Below, piece after piece: positions 28,824 to 37,448 of a stretch of DNA of 64,000 nt. The notes below the pieces were generated by a model, which was not told the origin of the DNA, searched no databases, and worked only from the letters and a program-made list of their open reading frames with translations. The DNA is taken from the NCBI GenBank assembly GCA_035550735.1, contig DASZOM010000026.1:124001-188000 (forward strand), given 5' to 3'. How positions within the stretch are numbered: position 1 is the stretch's first letter; each line of letters begins with the position of its first letter. The position numbers and the translations under genes are program-made. The stretch is from JANQRA01 sp035550735. Lineage in GTDB: Bacteria; Actinomycetota; Acidimicrobiia; Spongiisociales; ZC4RG35.

Positions 28824-29444
28824 TCATATGGTCCCGAAGAGCCGGTCTCCCATGTCCCCGAGCCCCGGTGCGATGTAGAAGTTCGGGTTGAGCTCGCGGT
28901 CGAGGGCGGCGGCGACGATCCGCACCTCGGGATGGTTGTCCTCCATGGCCGCCACCCCTTCGGGTGCGGCGACCACGCACACCGCCACGATGTCCCGGGC
29001 GCCGTTCTCCTTCACCTTGTCCACCGCCCAGGAGAGCGAGCCACCGGTGGCCAGCATCGGCTCGAGGATCAGCACCCGCGCCGAGCTCAGCTCGGGGAAC
29101 TTGTTGTAGTACTCCATCGGCTCGGCTGTCTCCTCGTTCCGCTGCACGCCGGCGAAGCCGATGGCGGCATCCGGCACGAGGGTCAGGACCGAATGGAGGA
29201 GGCCGAGGCCGGCGCGGAGCACGGCGACGGCGACCACCGGGCGATGGAGGCGGATCCCGGTGGTGGGCTCGAGCGGTGTCTCCAGCCGCACCTCGTCCAC
29301 CGCCATGTCGGCCAGCGCCTCCGCCACCAGTAGGTACCCGAGACGCTCTGCGATCTGGCGGAACTCGGGTGGGGCGGTGGCCTTGTCACGCAGGATGGTG
29401 AGCAGGTCGGCGGCGAGCGGGTGATCGAGGATGGTGATCGGCAT
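28824..29444 (-). CDS. upp: uracil phosphoribosyltransferase
   Basis: This 206-residue pyrimidine-salvage enzyme makes UMP from uracil and PRPP. The PRPP loop is LEPMLATGGS (family DPMLATGGS; here Glu replaces Asp). The uracil-binding C-terminus PGLGDMGDRLFGTI is intact. VVAVAVLRAGLGLL is the conserved core strand. A TAGTCT box eight bases from the ATG suggests a leaderless transcript. Confidence 0.95.
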   Translation of the reverse strand: MPITILDHPLAADLLTILRDKATAPPEFRQIAERLGYLLVAEALADMAVDEVRLETPLEPTTGIRLHRPVVAVAVLRAGLGLLHSVLTLVPDAAIGFAGVQRNEETAEPMEYYNKFPELSSARVLILEPMLATGGSLSWAVDKVKENGARDIVAVCVVAAPEGVAAMEDNHPEVRIVAAALDRELNPNFYIAPGLGDMGDRLFGTI

Positions 29445-29452
29445 GGCCCCGG

Positions 29453-29458
29453 AGACTA
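29453..29458 (-). promoter_or_regulatory. -10 box, likely leaderless upp promoter
   Basis: TAGTCT on the minus strand is eight bases upstream of the upp ATG at 29444. Inference from spacing. Confidence 0.45.
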
Positions 29459-29513
29459 CGACGCCTGCGACGACCGAGGCCGTGGCCGGCCCGATCAGCC
29501 TTATGAAACGTCC

Positions 29514-29531
29514 AAAAGCCCAATAGTGGGC
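29514..29531 (-). terminator. intrinsic terminator after ppc
   Basis: On the minus strand GCCCA-CTAT-TGGGC is followed directly by TTTT, 23 bases after the ppc stop codon. It is short and weak but correctly placed to separate ppc from upp. Confidence 0.55.
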
Positions 29532-29553
29532 CGTGGAACCTTAGGAAAGCGTA

Positions 29554-32262
29554 TCAGCCGGTGTTGCGCATGCCGGCGGCGATGCCGTTGACCGAGAGGA
29601 GGAGAGCCCGGTCGAGTTGGGGGGAGGTTTCGCCGCCGCGGCTGCGGGCGAGGAGGGACACCTGGAGGTAGTTGATCGGGTCGAGATAGATGTCGCGGAC
29701 CTCGAGGGTCCGCCGCAGCAGGGGCGAGTCCTCGAGCAGCCCACTGGTGCCACGCACCGCCAGCACCTCCTCGACCGTGGTCTCGTACTCCTCCCGGATC
29801 AGGTCGAGGAGATGACGGTGCTGCGGTGCCACCAGCTCCGAGACGTACCCGGCGGTGATGTCGAGGTCGGTCTTGTACAGGGTCATCTCCACGTTGGAGA
29901 GGAAGGTCGACATGAAGCTCCACTCGGCAGCCATCTCGACGAGGACGTCCCCGAACCCGGCCTTGCGGGCGCCGAGCAGCCCGGAGCCGACACCGAACCA
30001 GCCGGGGACGATCTGCCGAGTCTGTGTCCAGCCGAACACCCAGGGGATGGCACGGAGGTCCTCGACACCACTCAGACCCCCCGGCCGGCGTGAGGGCCGG
30101 CTCCCGATGTTCATCTTCCCCAGCTCCTCGACGGGTGTGGAGGAGAGGAAGTAGTCGACCAGGCTCGGGTCCTCGACGAGACGTTGGTATCCGGCGAACG
30201 CCTCGCCGGAGAGGCAATCCATGGCCTCGGTCCAGCGATCGAGAGTCTCTGTCGGCCGTCGCGACTTGCGGTGGAGCAGTGTGCTCTCCAGCACCGACGC
30301 CACCATCAGCTCCAGGTTGCGTGCCGCGATGTCCGGGTTGCCGTACTTCTCGGAGATCACCTCTCCCTGCTCGGTCACCTTGATCGTCCCGTCGACGGTC
30401 CCGAATGGCTGGGCGAGGATGGCGGCATGGGTCGGCCCGCCGCCCCGCCCGATGGTCCCACCCCGCCCGTGGAAGAGAGTCAGCCTGACACCGTGCCGCT
30501 CGGCGACGTTGCGCATGACCCTCTGGGCCTTGTAGATCTCCCATTGTGAGGTGGTGATCCCACCCACCTTGTTGGAGTCCGAATATCCGAGCATCACCTC
30601 CTGGTGATCCCCGCGCAGGGCCACGAGTCTCCGGTAGCTGGGATCGTGGAGCAGCCCGTCGAGGAGCTCGCCTCCGTTGCGAAGGTCTTCGATCGTCTCC
30701 ACGAGGGGGACGATGCCGATGTCGGCGATGCCCCGGTCCAGGTCGATCAGACCTGCCTCCTTCGCCAGCACGGCCGCCTCGATGACGTGGATCGGGCTCG
30801 CGGTCATGGAGACGATGTAGCTCTCGATCACCTGTCTCCCGTAGCGATCCTGGGCGGCCCGGATCGAGTCGAAGCTGGCCATCGTCTCCGCGCTGTCCTC
30901 GGACAGGTTGGTGGTCGGCCCGGACAGGGGACGTGGCCCGGCGAGCTCGGCGGACACTGTGCGCAGTCGTTGCATGCCCCCCATGGCGGCCAAGTCGGTC
31001 CCGACGTTGGTGAACAGCTCATCGATGGCAGCGGTGTGACGCGAGGAGTGCTGGCGCAGGTCGAGCACCGCCATCTGAAACCCGAGCGTGGAGACGGCGC
31101 GACGCAGCCTGGCGACGGCTCCCGAGGCGATCAGCTCGCCCCGCGACCCGCGCAGCGAGCCCGAGATGAGGTCGAGCTCGGCGAGGAGCTGGTCGGGATG
31201 GGCGTAGTCGCGGCCGGGTTGATGGGAGGCGCCGGTACGGATCCTCGTCCGGGTGTTGATGAGTCGGGCGTGGATGTACGAGCACTTGAGACGGTAGGGC
31301 GCCTCCCCGGTGCGTGCCTGCTCCCGCTGCCAGATGTCGGGGAGGTGCCGGCGGTCCTCGAGCAGCGAGCTCGCGAGCTCCTCGCTGGGCGCGGACAGCA
31401 CACTCGACATCGACAACTCGTCACTCAGCCGCTCCACCGCCTCGATGAGCAGGGTGAGACCGCGGTCGTGTTGCAGGGCGAGGGCTCGCAGCGTCGTGTC
31501 GGCGGTCACCTCGGGGTTGCCGTCCCGGTCACCGCCCACCCACGTCCCGAACCGAATCGGCACGGCCTCGACATCGGGGGCGAGACGGTGGAGCTGTCCT
31601 GCCATCACCTCGGAGAGGCGGGGGAGGACCTGGGTGGCCAGCCCGACCAGGTAGTAGAGGGCGGATCGGGCCTCGTCGACCACCGTCGGGCGGTCGGTCC
31701 GCAGCTCGTCGGTCTGCCAGATCTGGTCGATGAGCTCGGCGGAGCGACGGTCGATGAGCTCGACGTCGTCGGGGTTGGCCGTCTCCAGCCGCTTGGTGAT
31801 CAGCGACGCGACCTCGGCTCTCTTGGTGAGGATGCTGCGCCGCGCCGCCTCCGTGGGATGCGCGGTGAGGACGGGCCGCACCTCCAGCCGGGCCACGGCG
31901 TCGTCGATGAGGTCCTGGTCGAGCCCGACGGCGAGGATCCGATCCACGGTCGCCCGGAGATAGCGGTCGTCACTGGCCAGCTCCTCCATCCGGTGGACCT
32001 GCTCGGCGACGTTGGCGAGGTAGAAGTAGGTGGTGAACGCCCTGACCAGGGGGATCACGTCGTCGATCTCGAGCTCGGCGAGGAGGGCATGAAGCTCCAG
32101 GGCCGCATCGGCACTGCCACCACGCCGGGCCGACTTGCCCAGAGACCGCACCTTCTCGACCAGCATGAGCAGGTCCTCCCCGTGCTGGCGGATCAGGGCC
32201 TCGCCGAGCTGATTTCCCAGGCGGCGTATGTCGGCGCGGAGAGTGTCGTCCCGGGTGATCAC
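29554..32262 (-). CDS. ppc: phosphoenolpyruvate carboxylase
   Basis: This 902-residue anaplerotic enzyme forms oxaloacetate from PEP and bicarbonate. It carries the catalytic histidine motif VLTAHPTEAARRS, GTWVGGDRDGNPEVT, GYSDSNKVGG, the second histidine/arginine loop HGRGGTIGRGGGPTH, and FGWTQTRQIVPGWFG. The C-terminus MRNTG is the standard ending. The start is a GTG seven bases after a TACCCT box. It is a monocistronic-looking gene with a terminator-like hairpin behind it. Confidence 0.96.
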   Translation of the reverse strand: MITRDDTLRADIRRLGNQLGEALIRQHGEDLLMLVEKVRSLGKSARRGGSADAALELHALLAELEIDDVIPLVRAFTTYFYLANVAEQVHRMEELASDDRYLRATVDRILAVGLDQDLIDDAVARLEVRPVLTAHPTEAARRSILTKRAEVASLITKRLETANPDDVELIDRRSAELIDQIWQTDELRTDRPTVVDEARSALYYLVGLATQVLPRLSEVMAGQLHRLAPDVEAVPIRFGTWVGGDRDGNPEVTADTTLRALALQHDRGLTLLIEAVERLSDELSMSSVLSAPSEELASSLLEDRRHLPDIWQREQARTGEAPYRLKCSYIHARLINTRTRIRTGASHQPGRDYAHPDQLLAELDLISGSLRGSRGELIASGAVARLRRAVSTLGFQMAVLDLRQHSSRHTAAIDELFTNVGTDLAAMGGMQRLRTVSAELAGPRPLSGPTTNLSEDSAETMASFDSIRAAQDRYGRQVIESYIVSMTASPIHVIEAAVLAKEAGLIDLDRGIADIGIVPLVETIEDLRNGGELLDGLLHDPSYRRLVALRGDHQEVMLGYSDSNKVGGITTSQWEIYKAQRVMRNVAERHGVRLTLFHGRGGTIGRGGGPTHAAILAQPFGTVDGTIKVTEQGEVISEKYGNPDIAARNLELMVASVLESTLLHRKSRRPTETLDRWTEAMDCLSGEAFAGYQRLVEDPSLVDYFLSSTPVEELGKMNIGSRPSRRPGGLSGVEDLRAIPWVFGWTQTRQIVPGWFGVGSGLLGARKAGFGDVLVEMAAEWSFMSTFLSNVEMTLYKTDLDITAGYVSELVAPQHRHLLDLIREEYETTVEEVLAVRGTSGLLEDSPLLRRTLEVRDIYLDPINYLQVSLLARSRGGETSPQLDRALLLSVNGIAAGMRNTG

Positions 32263-32269
32263 CGGGCAG

Positions 32270-32275
32270 AGGGTA
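32270..32275 (-). promoter_or_regulatory. -10 box, likely leaderless ppc promoter
   Basis: TACCCT on the minus strand followed by seven bases and the GTG at 32262. It lies within the short gap after the LCP gene, so ppc can be expressed separately from it. Confidence 0.45.
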
Positions 32276-32280
32276 GGTGC

Positions 32281-33678
32281 TCAGCACCCTCCCTCGGCCG
32301 TGGTGACTCCCAACGTCGCCGCCTCGCCCGGGCTCTCGATGGTGAGCAGCACCGCCTCCCGGATCCTCTCCACATCGGGGATGACGTGACCGGTCCTCGT
32401 CCTGCCGACGCCCCAGGTGGCGTCGAATCCGATCAGCCTGATGGTGGCCGCCGAGACCCGGGGAGTCAGCCGGATCAGCTCGGGGACCATCTCGACCGGG
32501 AGGTCCGTGGTCAGGTTCGAGGTGACCGCCTCCAGGATGCCATCGAGGCGTGCGAACAACGTGAGGATGTCGGACTGGGTGGCCATCGCGGCGAGGACAC
32601 ACCGCTGGCGACCCATGCGGGCGTAGTCGGATGCCCCGTAGCGGGCCCGTGAGTAGGCGAGAGCATGGGCGCCATCCAGGTGCTGACGGCCCGGGGGGAT
32701 CTGCACCATCTGGTAACCCCCGGTGACGACGTCGTAGAGAGGACCGTCCACCGGCTCCGCCACGTCGACATCGACCCCACCGAATGCATCCACGACCTCG
32801 GCGAACCCGGTGAGGTCGACGAGGACGTAGTAGTCGATCTCGAGCCCGCTGAGGCTCTGGATCGCATCGCGCACGGCTGCCGCACCGGCATCGGGGCCAG
32901 GGAAACGATCTGGGTTCCGGAGCCCCCACCCGTAGACATGACCGAGTTGGGTCACCGGGACCACGGTGCCGTCGGTGAGGGTCGGGGACCCGAAGTTGCG
33001 AGGCAGCCCCACCAGGGCGGCGTCGCCGGTGATCGGGTCGATGGAGGCGACGATCATGGTGTCGGTCCTGAGACCGCTGCGTCCGGGCCCGGCGTCCCCG
33101 CCCAACAGGAGGATGTTGAGCCGATCGGTGCCGAAGGGCTGCCAGGGCCGGGTGGGCTCTGCTGTGATCACGTCTTCGTCGTACTGGCCGGGGGCCGTGA
33201 CGATCGGGCCCAACTCGACGGGGACGGTCGTGGTGGTGGTGGAGGAGGAGGTGGTGGTCGTCGCGGGCGCGGCGGAGACGTCATCGCCGCCGAAGACCTC
33301 GACCAGTGAGCCCCTCGTCTCCAGACCCACCCAGGCGACTGCGGCATGGGGGATCGCCACCACGACCAGGAGCACGGCGATCACGAGCCAGCCTCTCCCG
33401 CCCCCGGCCATCCAGGCCAGGCCGGTGGAGAAGATACGGACGATCGCCAACCCCAGGTTGACCAGGACGAGGGCGAGGAGCACATCGGGGTTGGCCAGCC
33501 AGGCGGCGATCTCGACCGGCTCCACGAAGAGGAAGACGGTGAGGGCGGTGATGCCCAGCATCCCGGTGACGAACACCAGGGCCCTGCCCAGGACCGGCCG
33601 ATCGGTGGCGAGCTGGCCCCAACCGGGGACGAGAACCGAGCGGAGGGCCGCTCCGGTGGGTGTCGGGTGTCGTGCCAC
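32281..33678 (-). CDS. LytR-CpsA-Psr (LCP) family cell-wall ligase
   Basis: This 465-residue membrane protein's N-terminal 110 residues hold three to four hydrophobic segments instead of the usual single anchor (VFVTGMLGITALTVFLF, VLLALVLVNLGLAIV, LVIAVLLVVVAIPHAAVAW). A Thr/Ser linker (about 140-152) follows. The extracellular LCP domain shows LNILLLGGDAG, GLRTDTMIVASIDP, LVGLPRNFG, DYYVLVDLTGFAEVVDAFGG and ALAYSRARYGASDYARMGRQ, with the conserved Asp/Arg residues that bind the polyprenyl pyrophosphate. LCP enzymes attach glycopolymers to peptidoglycan. A GGGAGGGT site precedes the GTG start. Confidence 0.9.
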   Translation of the reverse strand: MARHPTPTGAALRSVLVPGWGQLATDRPVLGRALVFVTGMLGITALTVFLFVEPVEIAAWLANPDVLLALVLVNLGLAIVRIFSTGLAWMAGGGRGWLVIAVLLVVVAIPHAAVAWVGLETRGSLVEVFGGDDVSAAPATTTTSSSTTTTTVPVELGPIVTAPGQYDEDVITAEPTRPWQPFGTDRLNILLLGGDAGPGRSGLRTDTMIVASIDPITGDAALVGLPRNFGSPTLTDGTVVPVTQLGHVYGWGLRNPDRFPGPDAGAAAVRDAIQSLSGLEIDYYVLVDLTGFAEVVDAFGGVDVDVAEPVDGPLYDVVTGGYQMVQIPPGRQHLDGAHALAYSRARYGASDYARMGRQRCVLAAMATQSDILTLFARLDGILEAVTSNLTTDLPVEMVPELIRLTPRVSAATIRLIGFDATWGVGRTRTGHVIPDVERIREAVLLTIESPGEAATLGVTTAEGGC

Positions 33679-33720
33679 ACCCTCCCAACGAAGCGGCCCT
33701 CGCCGTGGGTTCCGGTGAGG

Positions 33721-34377
33721 TCAGGGGAGGTCGACGCCGAAGACCGGCACCCCCTCGGGGCACAGACGGACCTTCGGGTTGAAGTCGACGAACATCCCCG
33801 ACGGGTTGTCCTTCCAGATCCAGGCGTGCATCACCCAGAGCGGGAGCACCGGATGCTGGTGGAACTCCATGCCGAAGAGACTGGGCGGCTCGGTCCCGGT
33901 CCAGGCCTCCACGGGGACGATGTACTCGTGGGCCACCAAGCCGGTGATCTCACCGTCGGCGTCCAACTCGTAGACCAGGGCCTCGGGGGTCGTGATATCG
34001 ACCACGTCGTCCATCAGCGACTCGTTGAGGTAGTGGAGCCCCATCCCACCGGACTCGGCGCTCTCGAAGCACCCCAACGCGTCCATCGTCGACCCGTACC
34101 CGGCTGCCTCCGCCATCTCCACGTCCTGGAATGCGGCGGTGGCCAGACTCGCCGCCGCGATCTCGGCCGGGTCCACCGTGTCTCCCATGTCGTGCTGGCC
34201 GGAGTCGGTCGTGGTCTCCGTCTCCGCTTCCGTCGTCGTGGTGGCCGGTGCGCTGGTGGTGGTCGGGGCAGCCACGGTAGAGGTGGTCGAAGTCTCCTCT
34301 TCGGCGGCTTGCGGACCACATGCCACGACGACCAAGGCGACGAGAGCGAGAACGATGAGACGTCGATGTCGTCTCAT
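33721..34377 (-). CDS. secreted lipoprotein with Thr-rich linker
   Basis: This 218-residue protein has a lipoprotein signal peptide MRRHRRLIVLALVALVVVACG (lipobox VVAC) and a long Thr/Ala/Glu linker at about residues 26-62. A globular domain follows with GLHYLNESL, LVYELDADGEITGLVAHEY and FHQHPVLPLWVMHAWIWKDNPSGMF in pieces. The His/Trp-rich C-terminal half suggests a metal or small-molecule site, but I recognise no named family with confidence. The start is set at 34377; the longer frame would enter the next gene. It is one base from the DUF4242 gene, probably co-transcribed. Confidence 0.75.
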   Translation of the reverse strand: MRRHRRLIVLALVALVVVACGPQAAEEETSTTSTVAAPTTTSAPATTTTEAETETTTDSGQHDMGDTVDPAEIAAASLATAAFQDVEMAEAAGYGSTMDALGCFESAESGGMGLHYLNESLMDDVVDITTPEALVYELDADGEITGLVAHEYIVPVEAWTGTEPPSLFGMEFHQHPVLPLWVMHAWIWKDNPSGMFVDFNPKVRLCPEGVPVFGVDLP

Positions 34378-34378
34378 T

Positions 34379-34663
34379 TCAGGCACCCGCGCCCACGTAG
34401 AAGTACGGGTCGAGGACGCTGATCTCCGAGATCCGGTCGACCGGGAGCGCATTGAGACCGGCGGCGCGGCGGATCGCCTCGGGCGAAGGGCCGTCGTAGA
34501 TGCAGAAGGTCTTCCCGTGATCGCTGGTCACGAAGGACTGCACCCAGGTGACCTGTTCGGTGGCGTTGTTCTCCACGACCCCGAGACACGCCTTCAGACC
34601 CTGGGCGTTGGTCGGGATCCCCACCCCTTCGGGGAAGGTCCTCTCCACCAGATATCTGGGCAT
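34379..34663 (-). CDS. DUF4242 family protein (SCO4226-like)
   Basis: This 94-residue protein starts MPRYLVERTFPEGVGIP and contains VVENNATEQVTWVQSFVTSDHGKTFCIYDGPSPEAIRRAA in pieces, the DUF4242 pattern. A Streptomyces member (SCO4226) has been described as nickel-binding; whether this one binds metal is unknown. A clear AAAGGAG Shine-Dalgarno precedes the ATG, with a GC-rich hairpin just upstream. It is followed by the lipoprotein gene, one base apart. Confidence 0.82.
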   Translation of the reverse strand: MPRYLVERTFPEGVGIPTNAQGLKACLGVVENNATEQVTWVQSFVTSDHGKTFCIYDGPSPEAIRRAAGLNALPVDRISEISVLDPYFYVGAGA

Positions 34664-34676
34664 TTTGTTCTCCTTT

Positions 34677-34695
34677 CGGCCGGTGTCTCCGGCCG
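34677..34695 (-). promoter_or_regulatory. perfect hairpin in the 5' leader of the DUF4242 gene
   Basis: CGGCCGG, five bases, CCGGCCG form a perfect 7-bp stem immediately upstream of the AAAGGAG ribosome site of the DUF4242 gene. There is no T-tract, so it is not a classical terminator. It could stabilise the mRNA or modulate initiation. Confidence 0.5.
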
Positions 34696-34763
34696 ATTGC
34701 GAACGTAAGGAGAAGGTGCGGCCCGGACATCGGGGCGCGCCCCCAGATCAGCCGTGAGCGCCC

Positions 34764-37364
34764 CTATTTCGCGGCGAGCTCGTCGGAGAGGGCCAGCGCG
34801 ATCGCCCTGGCGCGGTTTTCCACGCCGAGCTTGGAGAGGATCGCCGACACGTGATGCTCGACGGTCTTCTTGGAGACGAACAGCTCCTCGGCGATCTCGG
34901 GGTTGGACAGCCCAACGGTCATCAGCCGGAGAACCTCGAGCTGACGCTCGGTCAGCCCGGCGGGGTTGGACCGTGTCGTCCGGGTCGGGCCGCGTGGGAT
35001 GCTGCCGACACCGGCATCCCGCAGGCGCGCCCTCGTCCTCGCCGCCATTGGCCCGGCGGCGAGCTCGTCGAAGATGCCCAGGGCGTCCAACATGGCCTCC
35101 TCGTCGCCCTGAGCCAGGGCGAGGGCCGACTCGTAGGGGCAGCCGATGTCGGCCCAGAGATCCGCGGCCTCTCGCCAATGGCCCGACATGTGAAGAGCGA
35201 ATGGCTCCGCGGCGTCCTTGGGCGCCTCGTCGATCGCCCCGGTCATCCACATCCAGAAACCGATCTCGCCCCGGGCCCACGCGCTGTCGGTGTCGAGGGC
35301 CCGGTGATAGGCGGGCTCCAGGACATCGAGCCCCTGCTCGGGCCGGTCGGCCAGCCAGAAGTGCTCTGCTCGCCCGCAGATCGCGTTCCAGGCGTGTTGC
35401 AGCTCGTGTCGACGCCCTAGGGCGACCATCTCATCGAGCAGCGACAGCCCACCGGGATCCCCGCGCCGAACCCGCACCCGGCCGAGCGCGGTCATCGCGG
35501 TGACGTTTGCGATGCCGTCAGGCTGGAGGGTGGTCCGGCCAACCAGCTCGGCATGTGCCACCGCATCGTCCCATCGGCCCTGTTCGAAGGCGATCCGGGC
35601 CAGCCAGGAGCGGTCGTAGGAGACGGTGTAGTCCTCGTCGGTGGCCAGACCCTGTTCGATCCCCTCATTCAGGGCCTCGACGGCCACGTCGTATCGGCGC
35701 GCCTCCCCACCCCCGGAACCCAGCATGCTCATTGCGATGGAGCTGTACCTGGGGTTGCCCAACGCCTCTGCGCTCTCTATCGCCTGTTGCAGCAGCCTCA
35801 CCCCCAAGTCGGCGTCTCCCACCACGACGTTGATGCATCCGGTCATCATGCCGACGAGCCAGGCCACGTTCTGGCTCCCCACGGCTTCGGCGACGGCTCC
35901 GGCCTCGGCGATGGCTGCGAAGGCGAGATCGGCGTGCCGGGCGAGCATGTGGTTGTGGGCCGCCCGGTACAGGGTCATGCCCAGCATCTCGCTGGGCCCC
36001 ATGGGGCGAAGCCTGTCGAGGGCCTCGTCCATCGCCTCCCAGCCCTCGTCGAATCGGTGCAGGTTCCAGAGCGCTCCTTGCAGCTGGCCTAGTGCGTCGG
36101 CCAATGCGGTGACGTCTCCGACGCGTCGCAGATGGTCGGCCGCCGTCATCAGCTCTGCCGCCGACTCATCCGGCAGATCGAGCGAACGCAGCTCCGTGCC
36201 GAGCTTGACCCGGATCCGGGCAGCTCGATCCTGGCCCAGCACGTCCGAATGGTCGAGGGCGGCGCGATAGAACGCCGCTGCCTCACGACGCGACCCCCGT
36301 CGGGCTGCTTGGTCGCCTGCCGTCGGGGCGAAGGCAACGATCAGGTCGGGAGATGCCGCGTTGATTGCATGGTGGGCCAGTCGGGCGATGTCCTTGGTCT
36401 CGTCCTCTTGGAGGAGGGCGATCATCTGGCGGTGCATCTGGAGGCGGCGAGCCGGGGGGATGGCCGCTTCGGCGGCGGCCCGGGCGATCTCGTGGCGGAA
36501 TCGCAGTGTCACTCCGTCCCCGATGAGCACCCCGGAGAGCACGGCGCGGTCGATGGCCGGCAATGAAGCCCCGACCAGGGTCGCCACCTTCTCGATCTCG
36601 AGGGCGCGGGGGGCGATGGACACCGCTTCCACCACCGATCTGGCTTCAGGGTCGAGTTGGCCGACACGAGCCAGCACCGCGTCTTGGACGCTCGAGGGGA
36701 GTGCCGAGCCGCTGGCGAGGACTTCGGTCACGAAGAACGGGTTCCCGCCTGAGATCTGATGCAGCCGGACCGGGTCGAAGTCCGTGTTCGCTGCCAGCTC
36801 GCCGGCCAGCGCGGTCACCGCGTCCAGGCTCAGAGGAGGAACCACGAGACGGACCGTGGAGGGGAGCGGTATCAGTTGGCCGAGCACCGGCCGGAGCGGA
36901 TGCTCTGATCCGACCTCGTCGTCCCGATAGGTGCAGATCACCGATGCCTTCGTCTCGGCGACCCTCCGTCCCACGAAGCGCAGGAAGTCGAGCGTGCCGT
37001 CGTCGGCCCAATGGACATCCTCCACCACCATGATGATCGGGCGCCTGGTGTGCTTGAGGCGGTCCAGGACCTCGGCGAACACCTCGACACCGGAGCGCCC
37101 GTCCAACTCCATCCCGGACAGCCCGGATCGCGGGTCTGCGGCGAAGTCGTGGAGGGGACTGAGCGGCCGGGGAGTGGTCAGAGGGTCGCAGGCGCCCTCG
37201 ATGACGAGGACATCCCGCCTCGCCGGTTGCACCAGGGCACGGACCAGTGAGGTCTTGCCGGCGCCGGCCTCACCGGCGACGAGGACGAGGCTCCCTTCTC
37301 CTCTCGCCGCGGCGGATACCCGCAGACGCAATTCGTCGAGGAGGTCTCCTCTCTCCAGCAGCAT
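34764..37364 (-). CDS. LAL-type LuxR family ATPase transcriptional regulator
   Basis: This 866-residue regulator has a P-loop NTPase domain at the N-terminus (Walker A AGEAGAGKTS, residues 30-39; Walker B region IIMVVEDVHWAD). A long helical TPR-like sensor region spans about 350-790. A C-terminal LuxR HTH lies over about 800-866 (AGLTERQLEVLRLMTVGLSN, EIAEELFVSKKTVEHHV). Large ATP-binding LuxR proteins respond to inducers or to partner proteins. The start at 37364 (MLLERGDLLDELRL) agrees with a TACGCT box eight bases upstream; the upstream open frame would cover the tetR promoter and is rejected. It is divergent from tetR. Confidence 0.9.
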   Translation of the reverse strand: MLLERGDLLDELRLRVSAAARGEGSLVLVAGEAGAGKTSLVRALVQPARRDVLVIEGACDPLTTPRPLSPLHDFAADPRSGLSGMELDGRSGVEVFAEVLDRLKHTRRPIIMVVEDVHWADDGTLDFLRFVGRRVAETKASVICTYRDDEVGSEHPLRPVLGQLIPLPSTVRLVVPPLSLDAVTALAGELAANTDFDPVRLHQISGGNPFFVTEVLASGSALPSSVQDAVLARVGQLDPEARSVVEAVSIAPRALEIEKVATLVGASLPAIDRAVLSGVLIGDGVTLRFRHEIARAAAEAAIPPARRLQMHRQMIALLQEDETKDIARLAHHAINAASPDLIVAFAPTAGDQAARRGSRREAAAFYRAALDHSDVLGQDRAARIRVKLGTELRSLDLPDESAAELMTAADHLRRVGDVTALADALGQLQGALWNLHRFDEGWEAMDEALDRLRPMGPSEMLGMTLYRAAHNHMLARHADLAFAAIAEAGAVAEAVGSQNVAWLVGMMTGCINVVVGDADLGVRLLQQAIESAEALGNPRYSSIAMSMLGSGGGEARRYDVAVEALNEGIEQGLATDEDYTVSYDRSWLARIAFEQGRWDDAVAHAELVGRTTLQPDGIANVTAMTALGRVRVRRGDPGGLSLLDEMVALGRRHELQHAWNAICGRAEHFWLADRPEQGLDVLEPAYHRALDTDSAWARGEIGFWMWMTGAIDEAPKDAAEPFALHMSGHWREAADLWADIGCPYESALALAQGDEEAMLDALGIFDELAAGPMAARTRARLRDAGVGSIPRGPTRTTRSNPAGLTERQLEVLRLMTVGLSNPEIAEELFVSKKTVEHHVSAILSKLGVENRARAIALALSDELAAK

Positions 37365-37372
37365 CGCCCCGA

Positions 37373-37378
37373 AGCGTA
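37373..37378 (-). promoter_or_regulatory. -10 box, likely leaderless LAL-regulator promoter
   Basis: TACGCT on the minus strand, eight bases from the ATG at 37364. It is back to back with the tetR promoter, so the operator-like palindrome at 37413 would lie near its -35 region. Confidence 0.45.
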
Positions 37379-37383
37379 GGATC

Positions 37384-37412
37384 TTGACAGTCCCGTCGTT
37401 TCTCCGTAGGAT
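37384..37412 (+). promoter_or_regulatory. tetR promoter (TTGACA - 17 bp - TAGGAT)
   Basis: A consensus -35 TTGACA at 37384-37389 and TAGGAT at 37407-37412 are separated by exactly 17 bases, the best sigma-70-type promoter I see in the window. Transcription would begin around 37418, inside the palindrome that follows, giving a leader of about 30 bases with an AGAGGAG ribosome site. Confidence 0.75.
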
Positions 37413-37428
37413 TCGGTCGGTCGACCGA
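37413..37428. promoter_or_regulatory. 16-bp perfect palindrome, likely TetR operator
   Basis: TCGGTCG-GT-CGACCGA is a 7-2-7 inverted repeat immediately downstream of the -10 box. Binding there would block the tetR start site and could affect the divergent LAL gene. A related half-site pair occurs upstream of osmC at 41065. Autoregulation by the adjacent TetR protein is the simplest inference. Confidence 0.65.
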
Positions 37429-37448
37429 TTTCGAGCTAGAGGAGCAGT

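Noticed and set aside
30604..32652. Open frame of 682 codons antisense to ppc
   Set aside because: A shadow of the high-GC ppc gene; its composition is Gly/Asp/Arg-rich noise and it has no domain.
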